Below are positions 42,266 to 50,759 of a stretch of DNA of 64,000 nt, one piece after another. How positions within the stretch are numbered: the stretch's first letter is position 1; the number at the start of each line of letters is the position of its first letter. The notes under the pieces were generated by a model. The model was given only the letters and a program-made list of their open reading frames with translations, was not told the DNA's origin and did not search any database. The stretch comes from Micromonospora sp. WMMA1947 (GTDB lineage Bacteria; Actinomycetota; Actinomycetes; Mycobacteriales; Micromonosporaceae): contig NZ_CP114909.1 of assembly GCF_027497355.1 (NCBI RefSeq), positions 2,418,001 through 2,482,000 on the forward strand. Reading direction: 5' to 3'. Position numbers and translations under genes: made by a program.

Positions 42266-43129
42266 TCACGGGTTGCCGACGGGCAGCGGCTCCAGTTCGA
42301 ACCGGCTCACCATCTCGGGCAGGAGTTGCTGCAACGCCGTGACGGTGCCGGAGCGGTCCCCGCCCGCGTCGTGCATGAGCACGATCGCGCCCGGGCCCAT
42401 CTGCGTGCGGATGGTCGCCTCGATCGCTCCGGGTCCCGGTGCCTTCCAGTCCGACGGGTCCACGCTCCAGTGCACCGGGGTGAGGCCCAGGTCGGCGCAG
42501 GCCGCCATGACCGAGGGCGTCCAGGCCCCGCCCGGCTGGCGGTAGTACGTGATCCGCGCGTCGGGCGCGGCGGCCAGGATCGCGTCGTTGGTGCGCAGCA
42601 GGTCGGCCCGGATCGTCGCCGGGGAACGCTTGCCCAGGTTGACGTCGTGCTTCCAGGAGTGGTTGCACAGGGTGTGGCCCTCGGCCACTATCGACCGGAC
42701 CAGATCCGGGTGGGTCTCGACGTTCTCGCCGACGACACAGAAGGTCGCCCGTACGCCGTACTGGGCCAGCAGCGCGAGCACCTGCGGGGTCCAGCGGGGA
42801 TCGGGGCCGTCGTCGAAGGTCAGCGCCACCCGGGCGGAGCCGGTGGCGAGCATGGCGCCGTACGGGCCGTCGCCGTCCGGTGGAACGGGTGCGGCGTCCG
42901 GCTCGGCGTCGGGGCTGGGCCGAGGGCCGGCCGTGCCGCCCGGGAAGTCGGTGCTCGGTGGCTGGTCGCCGTAGCGCGGCCCGGTGAGCGACGTGGCGAC
43001 TCCGGCGGCCGACGGATGCGGGTCCGGCACCAGGCTGCGGCCCAGCGCGAACGCCGAGCCGAGCAGGCCGGCCAGGACGACGGTCACGAGCCCGGCGGCG
43101 CGCAGCGTCGAGCCCCGCATCAGCGGCAC
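42266..43129 (-). CDS. Polysaccharide deacetylase (NodB/CE4 domain), secreted or anchored
   Basis: A 287-aa protein with one N-terminal hydrophobic segment (TLRAAGLVTVVLAGLLGSAFALG), a Pro-rich linker to ~95, then a complete CE4 domain. Motif 1 is TFDDGPDP, motif 2 NHSWKHDVN (HxxxH-like metal pair), motif 3 YYRQPGGAWTP, motif 4 HWSVDPSDW and motif 5 IVLMHDAGG. It probably removes acetyl groups from cell-wall glycans such as peptidoglycan. Start 43129 or 43120. A TGCCCTTT-type motif lies 88 bp upstream. Confidence 0.92.
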   Translation of the reverse strand: MPLMRGSTLRAAGLVTVVLAGLLGSAFALGRSLVPDPHPSAAGVATSLTGPRYGDQPPSTDFPGGTAGPRPSPDAEPDAAPVPPDGDGPYGAMLATGSARVALTFDDGPDPRWTPQVLALLAQYGVRATFCVVGENVETHPDLVRSIVAEGHTLCNHSWKHDVNLGKRSPATIRADLLRTNDAILAAAPDARITYYRQPGGAWTPSVMAACADLGLTPVHWSVDPSDWKAPGPGAIEATIRTQMGPGAIVLMHDAGGDRSGTVTALQQLLPEMVSRFELEPLPVGNP

Positions 43130-43216
43130 CGGCCGTTCGTCGCCCCCGTGTTCACCGCACGCACCGTCGCCCCCTTAGCCCGACAATTCCGGCAGCCAGG
43201 ATATGGCTGACTGATC

Positions 43217-43232
43217 GGGCAAAAAGGGCATA
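43217..43232 (-). promoter_or_regulatory. Shared motif TATGCCCTTTTTGCCC, 88 bp upstream of the deacetylase
   Basis: On the minus strand this reads TATGCCCTTTTTGCCC followed by GATC. A near copy, TTTGCCCTTTCTGCCC then TCGATC, is at 44144 in the same orientation relative to the gene on the other side of glnR. It may be a binding site of a common regulator; this is an inference from two copies. Confidence 0.4.
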
Positions 43233-43270
43233 CGCGAAAAGTGCCCTCTAGCGGGGTGGCGCGTGGGCGG

Positions 43271-43984
43271 TCAGACCGGCAGCGGGGCGGGCTCCGACTC
43301 CGGCAGCGAGCGCGACGGCGGGACGACGAACTTGTAGCCCACCTGGCGGACGGTGCCGATCATCGACTCGTACTCCGAGCCGAGCTTGGCGCGCAGCCGC
43401 CGCACGTGCACGTCCACCGTCCGGGTGCCGCCGAAGTAGTCGTAACCCCAGACCTCGCGCAGCAGCTGGTCCCGGGTGAAGACCCGCCCCGGGTGCTGGG
43501 CCAGGAACTTCAACAGCTCGAACTCCTTGTACGTGAGGTCGAGCGGCCGGCCCTTCAGCTTGGCGGCGTACGTGTCCGGGTCGATGTTCAGCTCGCCGGC
43601 CCGGATCGAGCCGCCGGCGCCGGCGGTGGCGTTGCTGAGCCGGCCGACAGCGAGCCGCAGCCGGGCCTCCACCTCGGCCGGCCCGGCACCGGCCAGGATC
43701 ACGTCGTCGACGCCCCAGTCCGCGTTGAGCGCGATCAGCCCCGCCTCGGTGACGACAGCGACGAGCGGCACGCCGAGCCCGGTGGCGTGCAGCATCCGGC
43801 AGGTGGCCCGCGCCTCGCTCAGCTCGGAGCGGGCGTCCACCAGGACGGCGTCCGGCGTGGGGCCGGAGACCAGCGTGCGGACGTCACGGGGTGCGGTGCG
43901 AACCGAGTGCGGCAGCAGGTCGAGTGCCGGCAACACCGCCGACGGCTCGCCGGCCCGCGCGGTCACGAGCAGCAGGAGCTCCAC
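43271..43984 (-). CDS. glnR: GlnR, orphan OmpR-type nitrogen regulator
   Basis: A 237-aa response regulator. The receiver domain (1-~115) has Asp50 in AVLVDAR and the GlnR-type [26 protein letters not shown]. The DNA-binding winged helix begins [34 protein letters not shown] and continues [38 protein letters not shown]. The match to Streptomyces GlnR is very close by eye. No histidine kinase is adjacent, as is normal for GlnR. The second GTG (43984) is chosen; GGAGG is 5 bases upstream. Confidence 0.94.
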   Translation of the reverse strand: MELLLLVTARAGEPSAVLPALDLLPHSVRTAPRDVRTLVSGPTPDAVLVDARSELSEARATCRMLHATGLGVPLVAVVTEAGLIALNADWGVDDVILAGAGPAEVEARLRLAVGRLSNATAGAGGSIRAGELNIDPDTYAAKLKGRPLDLTYKEFELLKFLAQHPGRVFTRDQLLREVWGYDYFGGTRTVDVHVRRLRAKLGSEYESMIGTVRQVGYKFVVPPSRSLPESEPAPLPV

Positions 43985-44143
43985 GATCACCTCCGTCCCG
44001 GCGGCCCTTCGGCCGCGCGCGACCAGCGACACGCCCGGGTGGGGGCGGCACTGTGAACTTGCGTGGGTCCCGGCGTCGTCGACGGGCGGGTAACGGCCTG
44101 AGCGTAACCGATGGACCGGGCGTCACCTTCGCGCGATTTACCG

Positions 44144-44159
44144 TTTGCCCTTTCTGCCC
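44144..44159 (+). promoter_or_regulatory. Shared motif TTTGCCCTTTCTGCCC, upstream of the 44236 gene
   Basis: Second copy of the motif described at 43217, 77 bp before the GTG start of the membrane-protein gene and followed by TCGATC. The 252-bp glnR-44236 intergenic region otherwise shows no clear feature. Confidence 0.4.
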
Positions 44160-44235
44160 TCGATCGCGGTGCAGGTTTTAACGTCGCCGAAACCGGGACC
44201 TCCGCCGAGCCGCCCGGGTCTGGCACGATCGGGGC

Positions 44236-45285
44236 GTGTTTCCCTCCACCTCGCGCGACACCGGCCGTGACCCGTGGACCGACGAGCCGCCTACCGGCGC
44301 GTCCGCCCCCGCTCGTGGCTACCCGCCCGCCCCGCGCACCGGTCCCGCTCAGGAGGAGGGCGACCGGCCGGAACGCAAGGGCCCACGCCGGCTGCGCAAG
44401 GGCGGGCCCAGCCGGCGTCCCGACGACGAGTCCGACGAGGAACCCGAGGAGGAGGTGCCGCCGGTCCCGGTCCGCCGCCCGTTGGCGCTCACCGTCGCCG
44501 GCTTCGCCGCGCTGCTCGGCGTCGGCCTGGTGCTCGGCGCGCAGACCTCCGGTCCGGGGCACCGGCTGCCGTTCGCCGCGATCATCTTCGGGGTCCAGCT
44601 GCTGTTCGTCCTGGCCTGGACGATGGCCATGCGACCGCCCGCGCTGCTCGTCGTCGCGCTTGTCAGCGCCGCGACGGCGGCGATCGCCGACGTCTCCGCC
44701 GTGCAGTCGGACATCGCAGGCCTGGCCCCGCTCGGCTACGCCGCGGCCGCCGGGCTCCTGCTCGCCGTGCTGGGGCAGCTCGTGCGGCGGGTGGACCGGG
44801 TCCGGGTGACCGACTCGCTCGGCGGCACCCTGCTCATCGTGGTGGGCGTGGTCGCCTTCGCCACGCTCATCGTGCTCAGCCGGATCCCCAAGGGCACCCA
44901 GGCGATCACGGTCTGCCTCACCGCCGCCGGTGTGGCGTTGCTCGTCGCCCGGCTCACCGACGCGATCGCGCCGTGGCCGCGGCTCGCCCCGCAGGTGCCA
45001 CGCGGCGCGGCCGGCGTGGTCGTCGGCGCCATGCTCGGCACGCTCACCAGCGCCGTGCTCGGCAGCTACCTGGTCGGCTTCACCCCGACCAGCGCCGCCC
45101 TGGTCGGGGTGGTCAGCGCGGCCACCGCCGTTCTGGCCGACCTCGCCGTCGGGTACGCCGAGGCGGGCCGGCTGATGGCCGGTGAGCCGCCGACGATGTG
45201 GGTGGCCCGGCACATGCAGGGACCGCTGGGCGGGTTCGCGCTGGCCGCGCCCGCCGCGTACGCCATGTGCGTGCTGTTCCTCTGA
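44236..45285 (+). CDS. Uncharacterised polytopic membrane protein
   Basis: A 349-aa protein starting at GTG 44236. Residues 1-~80 are disordered, with an acidic patch DDESDEEPEEE. About eight to nine hydrophobic helices follow (ALTVAGFAALLGVGLVLGA, FAAIIFGVQLLFVLAWTMAM, LVVALVSAATAAIADVSA, LLLAVLGQLV, TLLIVVGVVAFATLIVLS, and three more). The region GAMLGTLTSAVLGSYLVGF...VGVVSAATAVLADLAVGYAEAG slightly resembles the glycine-rich helices of cytidylyltransferase-like proteins, but I see no active site. Function unknown. Its position next to glnR may be conserved in Actinobacteria. Confidence 0.82.
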   Translation: MFPSTSRDTGRDPWTDEPPTGASAPARGYPPAPRTGPAQEEGDRPERKGPRRLRKGGPSRRPDDESDEEPEEEVPPVPVRRPLALTVAGFAALLGVGLVLGAQTSGPGHRLPFAAIIFGVQLLFVLAWTMAMRPPALLVVALVSAATAAIADVSAVQSDIAGLAPLGYAAAAGLLLAVLGQLVRRVDRVRVTDSLGGTLLIVVGVVAFATLIVLSRIPKGTQAITVCLTAAGVALLVARLTDAIAPWPRLAPQVPRGAAGVVVGAMLGTLTSAVLGSYLVGFTPTSAALVGVVSAATAVLADLAVGYAEAGRLMAGEPPTMWVARHMQGPLGGFALAAPAAYAMCVLFL

Positions 45286-45364
45286 CGCGGTTGGGGAAGA
45301 TTCGCCTCGGGTAAGTACGGTTGCGCCGCGAGGCGCGGTGACGGCGGCGAGGACGGGAGGCGGC

Positions 45365-46147
45365 GTGGCAGAGGCGTATCCGGCGGAGGGCCGACCCCGG
45401 CGACGGGGCCGGAAGGTGCTGATCGGCTTCCTCGTCCTGCTGCTGGTGCTGGCCGGGCTGCTCGTCGTCGCCGACCGGGTCGCCGCCGGAGTGGCCGAGC
45501 GGGCCATCGCCGACCAGGTCCGGCAGGAGATCGCCAAGCAGGACGCCCAGTCCGCCGCGCCGCAGGTCGAGGTGGGTGGCTTCCCGTTCCTCACCCAGGT
45601 GCTCGACGGCCGGTACGAGCGCATCTCGATCCAGCTCACCGACGTGCGCGGCGACGTGCAGGGCGACGCCGTCGAGGTGCCGAAGCTCGACGTGGACGCG
45701 CGCAACGTGACCGCCTCGCTGGACACGCTGCGCTCCGGCCGGGGCGACGTGGTGGCCGAGAGCGTGGACGGGCGGGGCACCGTCACCTACGAGAGCCTGG
45801 CCAAGCTGCTGGACCGTCCCGGGCTGACGCTGGGCGAGCGCAACGGCAAGCTCGCCGTGACTGCCCCGGTGGACATCCTCGGCATCAAGCTCACCGTCAA
45901 CGGCACCGCCGACGTCACGGTGGCCGGCAACAAGGTGGCGCTGCGCTTCAACGACCTCAGCGCCGACGGCCTGCCGAACGTGCCGCTGGCGCGGGCCGCG
46001 CTGACCCGGTACGCCCAAGGCATCTCGATCGACGTGCCGCTGCCGGAGCTGCCGTTCCAGCTCAACCTGCGCAAGGTGGAGCCGACGCCGGAGGGCTTGG
46101 TCGTGACCGCGGACGCGGCGAACGTGCCGATCAACTCCGCCGGCTGA
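45365..46147 (+). CDS. DUF2993 (LmeA-like) membrane-anchored protein
   Basis: A 260-aa protein, GTG start. One N-terminal helix (VLIGFLVLLLVLAGLLVVADRVA) anchors a beta-rich domain with the DUF2993 signature QVEVGGFPFLTQVLDGRYERISIQLTDV and LPFQLNLRKVEPTPEGLVVTADAANVPI. The family includes mycobacterial LmeA, a periplasmic protein needed for mannan elongation. A tubular lipid-binding fold is likely. A terminator follows. Confidence 0.88.
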   Translation: MAEAYPAEGRPRRRGRKVLIGFLVLLLVLAGLLVVADRVAAGVAERAIADQVRQEIAKQDAQSAAPQVEVGGFPFLTQVLDGRYERISIQLTDVRGDVQGDAVEVPKLDVDARNVTASLDTLRSGRGDVVAESVDGRGTVTYESLAKLLDRPGLTLGERNGKLAVTAPVDILGIKLTVNGTADVTVAGNKVALRFNDLSADGLPNVPLARAALTRYAQGISIDVPLPELPFQLNLRKVEPTPEGLVVTADAANVPINSAG

Positions 46148-46157
46148 AAGCCGCACG

Positions 46158-46184
46158 CGGCCGGCCCGGGGAGCGGGCCGGCCG
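46158..46184 (+). terminator. Terminator after the DUF2993 gene
   Basis: CGGCCGGCCCG, loop GGGAG, CGGGCCGGCCG: a perfect 11-bp GC stem 10 bp after the stop codon, without a T-run. Confidence 0.7.
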
Positions 46185-46242
46185 TCCCGGATGCTGGTCG
46201 GCCTGGTGGCAGCTGTTGCCCGGGCTGGTAATCTCCCTGCCC

Positions 46243-46320
46243 ATGGGGACCCTCCTCACCAAACGGCGCGCGGTCGACCTGTGCCGCGTGGCCACCTGCC
46301 TGTGTCGCCCCGTCATCTGA
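46243..46320 (+). CDS. Cysteine-rich leader peptide (25 aa) of the sulfurtransferase operon
   Basis: A tiny ORF, ATG 46243 to TGA 46318-46320. It reads MGTLLTKRRAVDLCRVATCL and ends CRPVI, with Cys at 14, 19 and 21. Short TKRRxVDLxRVAxxxCxC peptides precede sulfur-assimilation and sulfurtransferase genes in many Actinobacteria and are annotated as putative leader peptides. A TAATCT -10 (46229-46234) lies just upstream, so the start is close to the 5' end of the mRNA. Ribosome stalling at Cys codons when Cys-tRNA is scarce would sense cysteine. Confidence 0.85.
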   Translation: MGTLLTKRRAVDLCRVATCLCRPVI

Positions 46321-46336
46321 CGGCGGGGCTGTCTCC

Positions 46337-46355
46337 GGCCGCCTGAACGGCGGCC
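46337..46355 (+). promoter_or_regulatory. Candidate attenuator hairpin after the leader peptide
   Basis: GGCCGCC (46337-46343), loop TGAAC, GGCGGCC (46349-46355). It begins 17 bases after the leader stop codon. It has no T-run and may be one of two alternative stems in the 206-bp leader. Confidence 0.45.
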
Positions 46356-46526
46356 ACCCAGGGTCCACGAACCTTCCCCGGTTCCCCCTCCTCAACGCCC
46401 GGCAGCGGCGCCGTCGCACGTACCCGTGATCCGTTCCTAGCTCAGGGTCCGCGTGTGGTGCGACAACCATCGGCATCGATCTCCACGCGCAGACTCACCA
46501 AACCATCCTCACCAGGGAGTGATCTG

Positions 46527-47375
46527 ATGAGTCGCGACACCGCACTCGTCTCGGCCGAGTGGGCCGAGAAGAACCTCGGCGCCCCGGGCGTCGTCTTCGT
46601 CGAGGTCGACGAGGACACCTCGGCCTACGACACCGGGCACATCGCCGGTGCCGTCAAGCTCGACTGGCGTACCGACCTGCAGGACCAGGTCCGCCGGGAC
46701 TTCGTCAACAAGAGCCAGTTCGAGGCGCTGCTGTCCGACCGGGGCATCGCCAACGACGACACCGTGATCCTGTACGGCGGCAACAACAACTGGTTCGCCG
46801 CGTACGCGTACTGGTACTTCAAGCTCTACGGCCACGGCGACGTCAAGCTGCTCGACGGCGGCCGCAAGAAGTGGGAGCTGGACGCCCGTCCGCTCGTCAC
46901 CGACACGGTGGAGCGGCCGAAGACGCAGTACGTCGCGCAGGAGCCGGACACCTCGATCCGCGCGTTCCGCGATGAGGTGGTCGCCGCGATCGGCACCAAG
47001 AACCTGGTCGACGTGCGCAGCCCCGACGAGTTCGCGGGCCGGCTGCTCGCCCCCGCCCACCTGCCGCAGGAGCAGGCGCAGCGGGCCGGCCACATCCCGA
47101 CCGCGATCAGCGTCCCGTGGTCCAAGGCGGCCAACGAGGACGGCACGTTCAAGTCCGACGACGAGCTGCGCAAGATCTACGCCGACGCCGGGCTGGACGA
47201 CAGCAAGGAGACGATCGCGTACTGCCGGATCGGCGAGCGCTCCTCGCACAGCTGGTTCGTGCTCCAGGAGCTGCTCGGGCACCGCAACGTGAAGAACTAC
47301 GACGGTTCCTGGACCGAGTACGGCTCGCTCGTCGGCGTGCCGGTGGCGCTCGGCGACGAGCCGGGGGAGGCCTGA
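46527..47375 (+). CDS. Rhodanese-type sulfurtransferase (thiosulfate / 3-mercaptopyruvate)
   Basis: A 282-aa protein with two rhodanese domains. The N-terminal inactive domain has VFVEVDEDTSAYDTGHIAGAVKLDWRTDLQD; the C-terminal active domain has LVDVRSPDEFAGRLL and the catalytic loop AYCRIGERSSHSWF with the persulfide Cys in CRIGERS. It is close to mycobacterial CysA2/CysA3. It moves sulfur from thiosulfate or mercaptopyruvate to thiol acceptors. It is translationally coupled to the sseC-like gene (TGATG) and preceded by a Cys leader peptide. Confidence 0.94.
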   Translation: MSRDTALVSAEWAEKNLGAPGVVFVEVDEDTSAYDTGHIAGAVKLDWRTDLQDQVRRDFVNKSQFEALLSDRGIANDDTVILYGGNNNWFAAYAYWYFKLYGHGDVKLLDGGRKKWELDARPLVTDTVERPKTQYVAQEPDTSIRAFRDEVVAAIGTKNLVDVRSPDEFAGRLLAPAHLPQEQAQRAGHIPTAISVPWSKAANEDGTFKSDDELRKIYADAGLDDSKETIAYCRIGERSSHSWFVLQELLGHRNVKNYDGSWTEYGSLVGVPVALGDEPGEA

Positions 47376-47713
47376 TGACCGCCGCTTCCGCCGCCTCGAC
47401 GGCTGCCGCCGGCTGCGCCGCGCCGGACCAGTCCGCCCCCCTCCCGGCGAGCCTGGACCTGGAGAAGGAGACCGTCATCACCGGCCGCGTGCTGGCCGAG
47501 TCCGGTGAGGTCGTGCCGGGCGCGTACGTGCGCCTGCTCGACTCGACCGGCGAGTTCACCGCCGAGGTGGTGACGTCGCCGGCCGGGCAGTTCCGGTTCT
47601 TCGCCGCGCCGGGCTCGTGGACGCTGCGTGCGTTGTCCCGCCACGGCAACGGCGACACCGCCGTGGCCGCGGCCCGCGGGATCAACGAGGTGACCGTCTC
47701 GGTCGCCGCCTGA
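47375..47713 (+). CDS. DUF1416 protein, SseC-like
   Basis: A 112-aa protein whose ATG shares a base with the sulfurtransferase stop codon. After an Ala-rich N-terminus with AAGCAAPDQ, residues ~30-110 form a beta-sandwich (VITGRVLAESGEVVPGAYVRLLDSTGEFTAEVVTSPAGQFRFFAAPGSWTLRALS). This is the DUF1416 family, present next to cysA in mycobacteria as sseC. Its exact sulfur-related role is unknown. Confidence 0.9.
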   Translation: MTAASAASTAAAGCAAPDQSAPLPASLDLEKETVITGRVLAESGEVVPGAYVRLLDSTGEFTAEVVTSPAGQFRFFAAPGSWTLRALSRHGNGDTAVAAARGINEVTVSVAA

Positions 47714-47727
47714 CCCACGCTGGAGAT

Positions 47728-47761
47728 CGTGGCCCGCCGCCCTCCCGGGTGGCGGGCCACG
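47728..47761 (+). terminator. Terminator of the sulfurtransferase operon
   Basis: CGTGGCCCGCC (47728-47738) pairs perfectly with GGCGGGCCACG (47751-47761) around a 12-base loop, 14 bp after the sseC-like stop. Confidence 0.78.
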
Positions 47762-47826
47762 AGCCGTTGCGGGCAGGTGGCCGAGGTGCGGCCGGGCACC
47801 TCGCGGACGCGTGACACCATGGCCGG

Positions 47827-48678
47827 GTGACTGCCGTCGAGACGGGCTACGCCCCGCCCACCCCGCCCGGCCGGCCCCGCCCCGGTGGCCGACGCGGGCT
47901 GCGCCGGCTGGTGGCCGCCACTGTGGCGTGGGCCGTGCTGCTCGCCGGCCTGACCTGGTGGTCGGTGCGTACCGACCCGCCGACGGTCAAGGAGCAGCGT
48001 TCGCTGGACCAGGCCGGCCCAGTGGTGGACCGGGCGATCGGCGAGCTGACCGCCGCCGTCGGCGTCGCGGGCGTACCGGCGCTCCTGCCGGACCGGCTCG
48101 AGCGTGGCTGCCGGATCACGCCCATGGACGACGGCGTGACGCTGGAGCGCGGCGTGGAGGTGGCGGTCGGCGGCGGCGACGTACGCGAGGTGCTGCGCGG
48201 CATCGCCGACCGGTTGCCGGCGGGCTGGCGGGCCGGCGTGTCGACGCTCGACGGCGAGCCGCTGCTGCGCGCCGACGCGGGCGAGTTCGTCGCGGTCGAG
48301 GGCCGGGCCGGTGGTCCGGGCCGGGTGCTGCTCACCGCCGCGACCGGCTGCCGCCCGACGGGCTCCGGCTACCGGGCCCCGTCCGCCGACGCCGCCGCCG
48401 AGTCGGCGGTGCTGGCGTCGGCGCTGGGCCGGTGGGGTGGCGCGACCGGGCCGGTGCGGGTGCTCGCCGCGCCCTGCCCCGGTGGCGGGACCGTCCGCAC
48501 GGCCCGGGCCGAGGCGACCGTGCCGGCCGATCAGCCGCTGGCCGCCGCGTTCGGCGCCGGCGCCGCCCCGGTGGTGGACTCGGCCGACGCGTACGCCCGC
48601 CCGGGCGACCCGGCGGTGCTGGCGCAGCGGGCCGGCGAGCGGGTCCGGGTCGCGGCGACCACGCCCTGCCCCGCCTGA
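47827..48678 (+). CDS. Uncharacterised membrane-anchored protein
   Basis: A 283-aa protein, GTG start. A basic, Pro-rich head (residues 1-~30), one helix LVAATVAWAVLLAGLTWWSV, then an extracytoplasmic domain of ~230 residues with four Cys (ERGCRITP, ATGCRPTG, AAPCPGGG, TTPCPA), probably two disulphides. The repeats VGGGDVREVLRGIADRLPAGW and VAVEGRAGGPGRVLLT suggest an alpha/beta domain. I do not recognise a family. It ends 2 bp from the convergent glycosidase. Confidence 0.78.
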   Translation: MTAVETGYAPPTPPGRPRPGGRRGLRRLVAATVAWAVLLAGLTWWSVRTDPPTVKEQRSLDQAGPVVDRAIGELTAAVGVAGVPALLPDRLERGCRITPMDDGVTLERGVEVAVGGGDVREVLRGIADRLPAGWRAGVSTLDGEPLLRADAGEFVAVEGRAGGPGRVLLTAATGCRPTGSGYRAPSADAAAESAVLASALGRWGGATGPVRVLAAPCPGGGTVRTARAEATVPADQPLAAAFGAGAAPVVDSADAYARPGDPAVLAQRAGERVRVAATTPCPA

Positions 48679-48680
48679 CG

Positions 48681-50759
48681 TCAACCGCCGGGCAGGGTGA
48701 GCGCCGGTGGTGACGGCTGTTCGGAGTGCGGCTCCCGGCTGCGGCCCAGCGCGTCCACCCGGCCCCAGCGGCCCGGGATGTCGAGCAGTTCCACCCGGCC
48801 CATCCCGGGCGGCACCGCCGGGTCGATGATCAGGTGCTCGCCCTGCGGTTCCAGGCCCAGGATCACCCGGAGCAGCAGCAGCGGGGTGCCGGCGGACCAC
48901 GCCTGCGGGCTGCACGCGGTGGGGTACTCCACCGGGTAGTCGGTGAGGCCGCGCTCGTAGCCGGCGAACACCTCGGGCAGTCGTCCGTCGAAGTAGTGCG
49001 ACGCGCTGAGCAGGGCGTCGCAGATCCGGCCGGCCTCCTGCCGGAAGCCGTACCGCCACAGGCCCCAGGCGATGATCGAGTTGTCGAACGGCCACACCGT
49101 GCCGACGTGGTAGCCGACCGGGTTGTACCGGCCCTGGTCGTCGGCGAGCGTGCGGACGCCCCACCCGGAGAACAGGCGCGGGCCGAGCAGGTGGGCGGCG
49201 ACGGCCGGGGCCCGTGACTCGTCGACGATGCCGCTCCACAGCAGGTGGCCGATGTTGGACGTGAGCGCGTCCACCTGGCGGCCCCGCGGGTCGAGCGCCA
49301 GCGCGTAGTACTCCCGGTCCGGGATCCAGAAGTCACGGTTGAACCGTTCCTTCAGCGCCGCCGCCTCGTGTTCCAGCCGGTCGGCGTACGTCGGGTCGTT
49401 CCAGTAGGTGCGGGCCAGCCGGGCGCCGCGCAGTTTCGCGTCGTACGCGTACCCCTGAAGTTCGCACGTGGCCCGGGGGAACTCGGGCATCTGCCCGTCG
49501 GCGTAGGAGATCGCGTCCGGAGAGTCCTTCCAGCACTGGTTCGGCAGGCCGGTCTCGGGGTTGCGGGACATGTACCAGACGTAGCCGGTGCCGAGCAGGT
49601 CGCCGTACGTGTCCAGCCAGGTCAGCGCCGCCCGCGTCTCGTGCTCCAGCTTGCGCACGAGGTCGGCGTCCCCGGTCCACCGCTCGTACTCGTCGAGCAG
49701 GATCACGAACAGCGCCGTGGTGTCGGCCGCCCCGTAGTACGGCGAGTGCGGCTGCTCCTCGAAGCCGGCGGTCTCGCCGTAGCGCAGCTCGTGCAGGATC
49801 TTGCCGGGCTCCTCGTCCCGGAAGTCGTCGACCCGGCTGCCCTGAAGGCCGGCGAGCATGACGATGGTGGGCTTGACCATCTCGGGCAGGAACGGCAGCA
49901 CCTGCAGCGAGGTGAAGATGCTGTCCCGGCCGAACAGCGTCATGAACCAGGGCAGGCCGGCGGCGAGCAGCCGGACGCCGAGCGTGATCGACTCGTACCG
50001 GAGGGCGGCGAGGTCGTTGAGGCTGCGCCGGTACGCCCCGGCCAGCGGCTCGCAGTCGCAGCCGAGCTTCGGCGCGCGACTGATCAGGGCGCTCTGTTCC
50101 GTTTCGATGTCGGCCGCCGTGCGTTGACCGCCCAGCGGCAGGATGGCGCGGATGTCCTCGCCCCGCGCGCCGTAGATGACCGTGTCGATGTGCAGCCGGG
50201 TGGTCCACTCGCCGTGCGGGCCGACCCGGATCCGGAACGTCATTCCGCTCTCGTCGACCTCGGCCGGCGCGCTGCTGGTCACCAGCGTCTCGCGGTGGAA
50301 CGCCTGCCGGCGGTAGGTCAGCCGCAGCGCGTTCGTCTCCACCGTCGGCGTGGTGCGGCCCTTCTTGTCCCGCTGGTGCTTGATCTCGAACAGGTCGGCG
50401 AAGTCGGAGCCGATCTCCAGCCGGAGGTGGAACTCCATCTCCTGCTCGGAGTGGTTGAGCAGGGTCAGTTCCTCGTCCAGGCTGCCGCCGATCGCACGGC
50501 TGCGGATCACCGAGACCTTCGCGTCGAGGTAGTGCGTCGGCTCGCCGGGGACCAGGAAGTACCGCGTCTTGTACGACAGCGAGTCGTCGATGGAGAGGGC
50601 GTGCAGGGGTTGCCCGTCGAGGGTGAGGATCCAGGTGGAGAGGAACCGGGTGTCGAAGGAGAACAGCCCGGTGGGGAAGTCGTACGACGGCCGGATGTTG
50701 CCGCGATCGTCGCTGACCAGGAAGGTGTTGCCGTCGAGGATGCTGACCCGGTCCTTCAC
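48681..50759 (-). CDS. Glycogen-debranching-type glycosidase with N-terminal beta domain
   Basis: A 692-aa protein. Residues ~1-230 form the bacterial GDE N-terminal domain (ILDGNTFLVSDDRGNIRPSYDFPTGLF, TRFLSTWILTLDGQPL, LDEELTLLNHSEQEMEFHL). Residues ~250-690 form an alpha/alpha toroid of the amylo-alpha-1,6-glucosidase type with GLPWFMTLFGRDSIFTSLQVLPF, NQCWKDSPDAISYADG, and YNPVGYHVGTVWPFDNSIIAWGL. These are typical of MGH/GH63-like or AGL-C-like proteins active on alpha-glucans or trehalose-like sugars. It overlaps the SCP2 gene by 4 bp. Confidence 0.9.
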   Translation of the reverse strand: MKDRVSILDGNTFLVSDDRGNIRPSYDFPTGLFSFDTRFLSTWILTLDGQPLHALSIDDSLSYKTRYFLVPGEPTHYLDAKVSVIRSRAIGGSLDEELTLLNHSEQEMEFHLRLEIGSDFADLFEIKHQRDKKGRTTPTVETNALRLTYRRQAFHRETLVTSSAPAEVDESGMTFRIRVGPHGEWTTRLHIDTVIYGARGEDIRAILPLGGQRTAADIETEQSALISRAPKLGCDCEPLAGAYRRSLNDLAALRYESITLGVRLLAAGLPWFMTLFGRDSIFTSLQVLPFLPEMVKPTIVMLAGLQGSRVDDFRDEEPGKILHELRYGETAGFEEQPHSPYYGAADTTALFVILLDEYERWTGDADLVRKLEHETRAALTWLDTYGDLLGTGYVWYMSRNPETGLPNQCWKDSPDAISYADGQMPEFPRATCELQGYAYDAKLRGARLARTYWNDPTYADRLEHEAAALKERFNRDFWIPDREYYALALDPRGRQVDALTSNIGHLLWSGIVDESRAPAVAAHLLGPRLFSGWGVRTLADDQGRYNPVGYHVGTVWPFDNSIIAWGLWRYGFRQEAGRICDALLSASHYFDGRLPEVFAGYERGLTDYPVEYPTACSPQAWSAGTPLLLLRVILGLEPQGEHLIIDPAVPPGMGRVELLDIPGRWGRVDALGRSREPHSEQPSPPALTLPGG

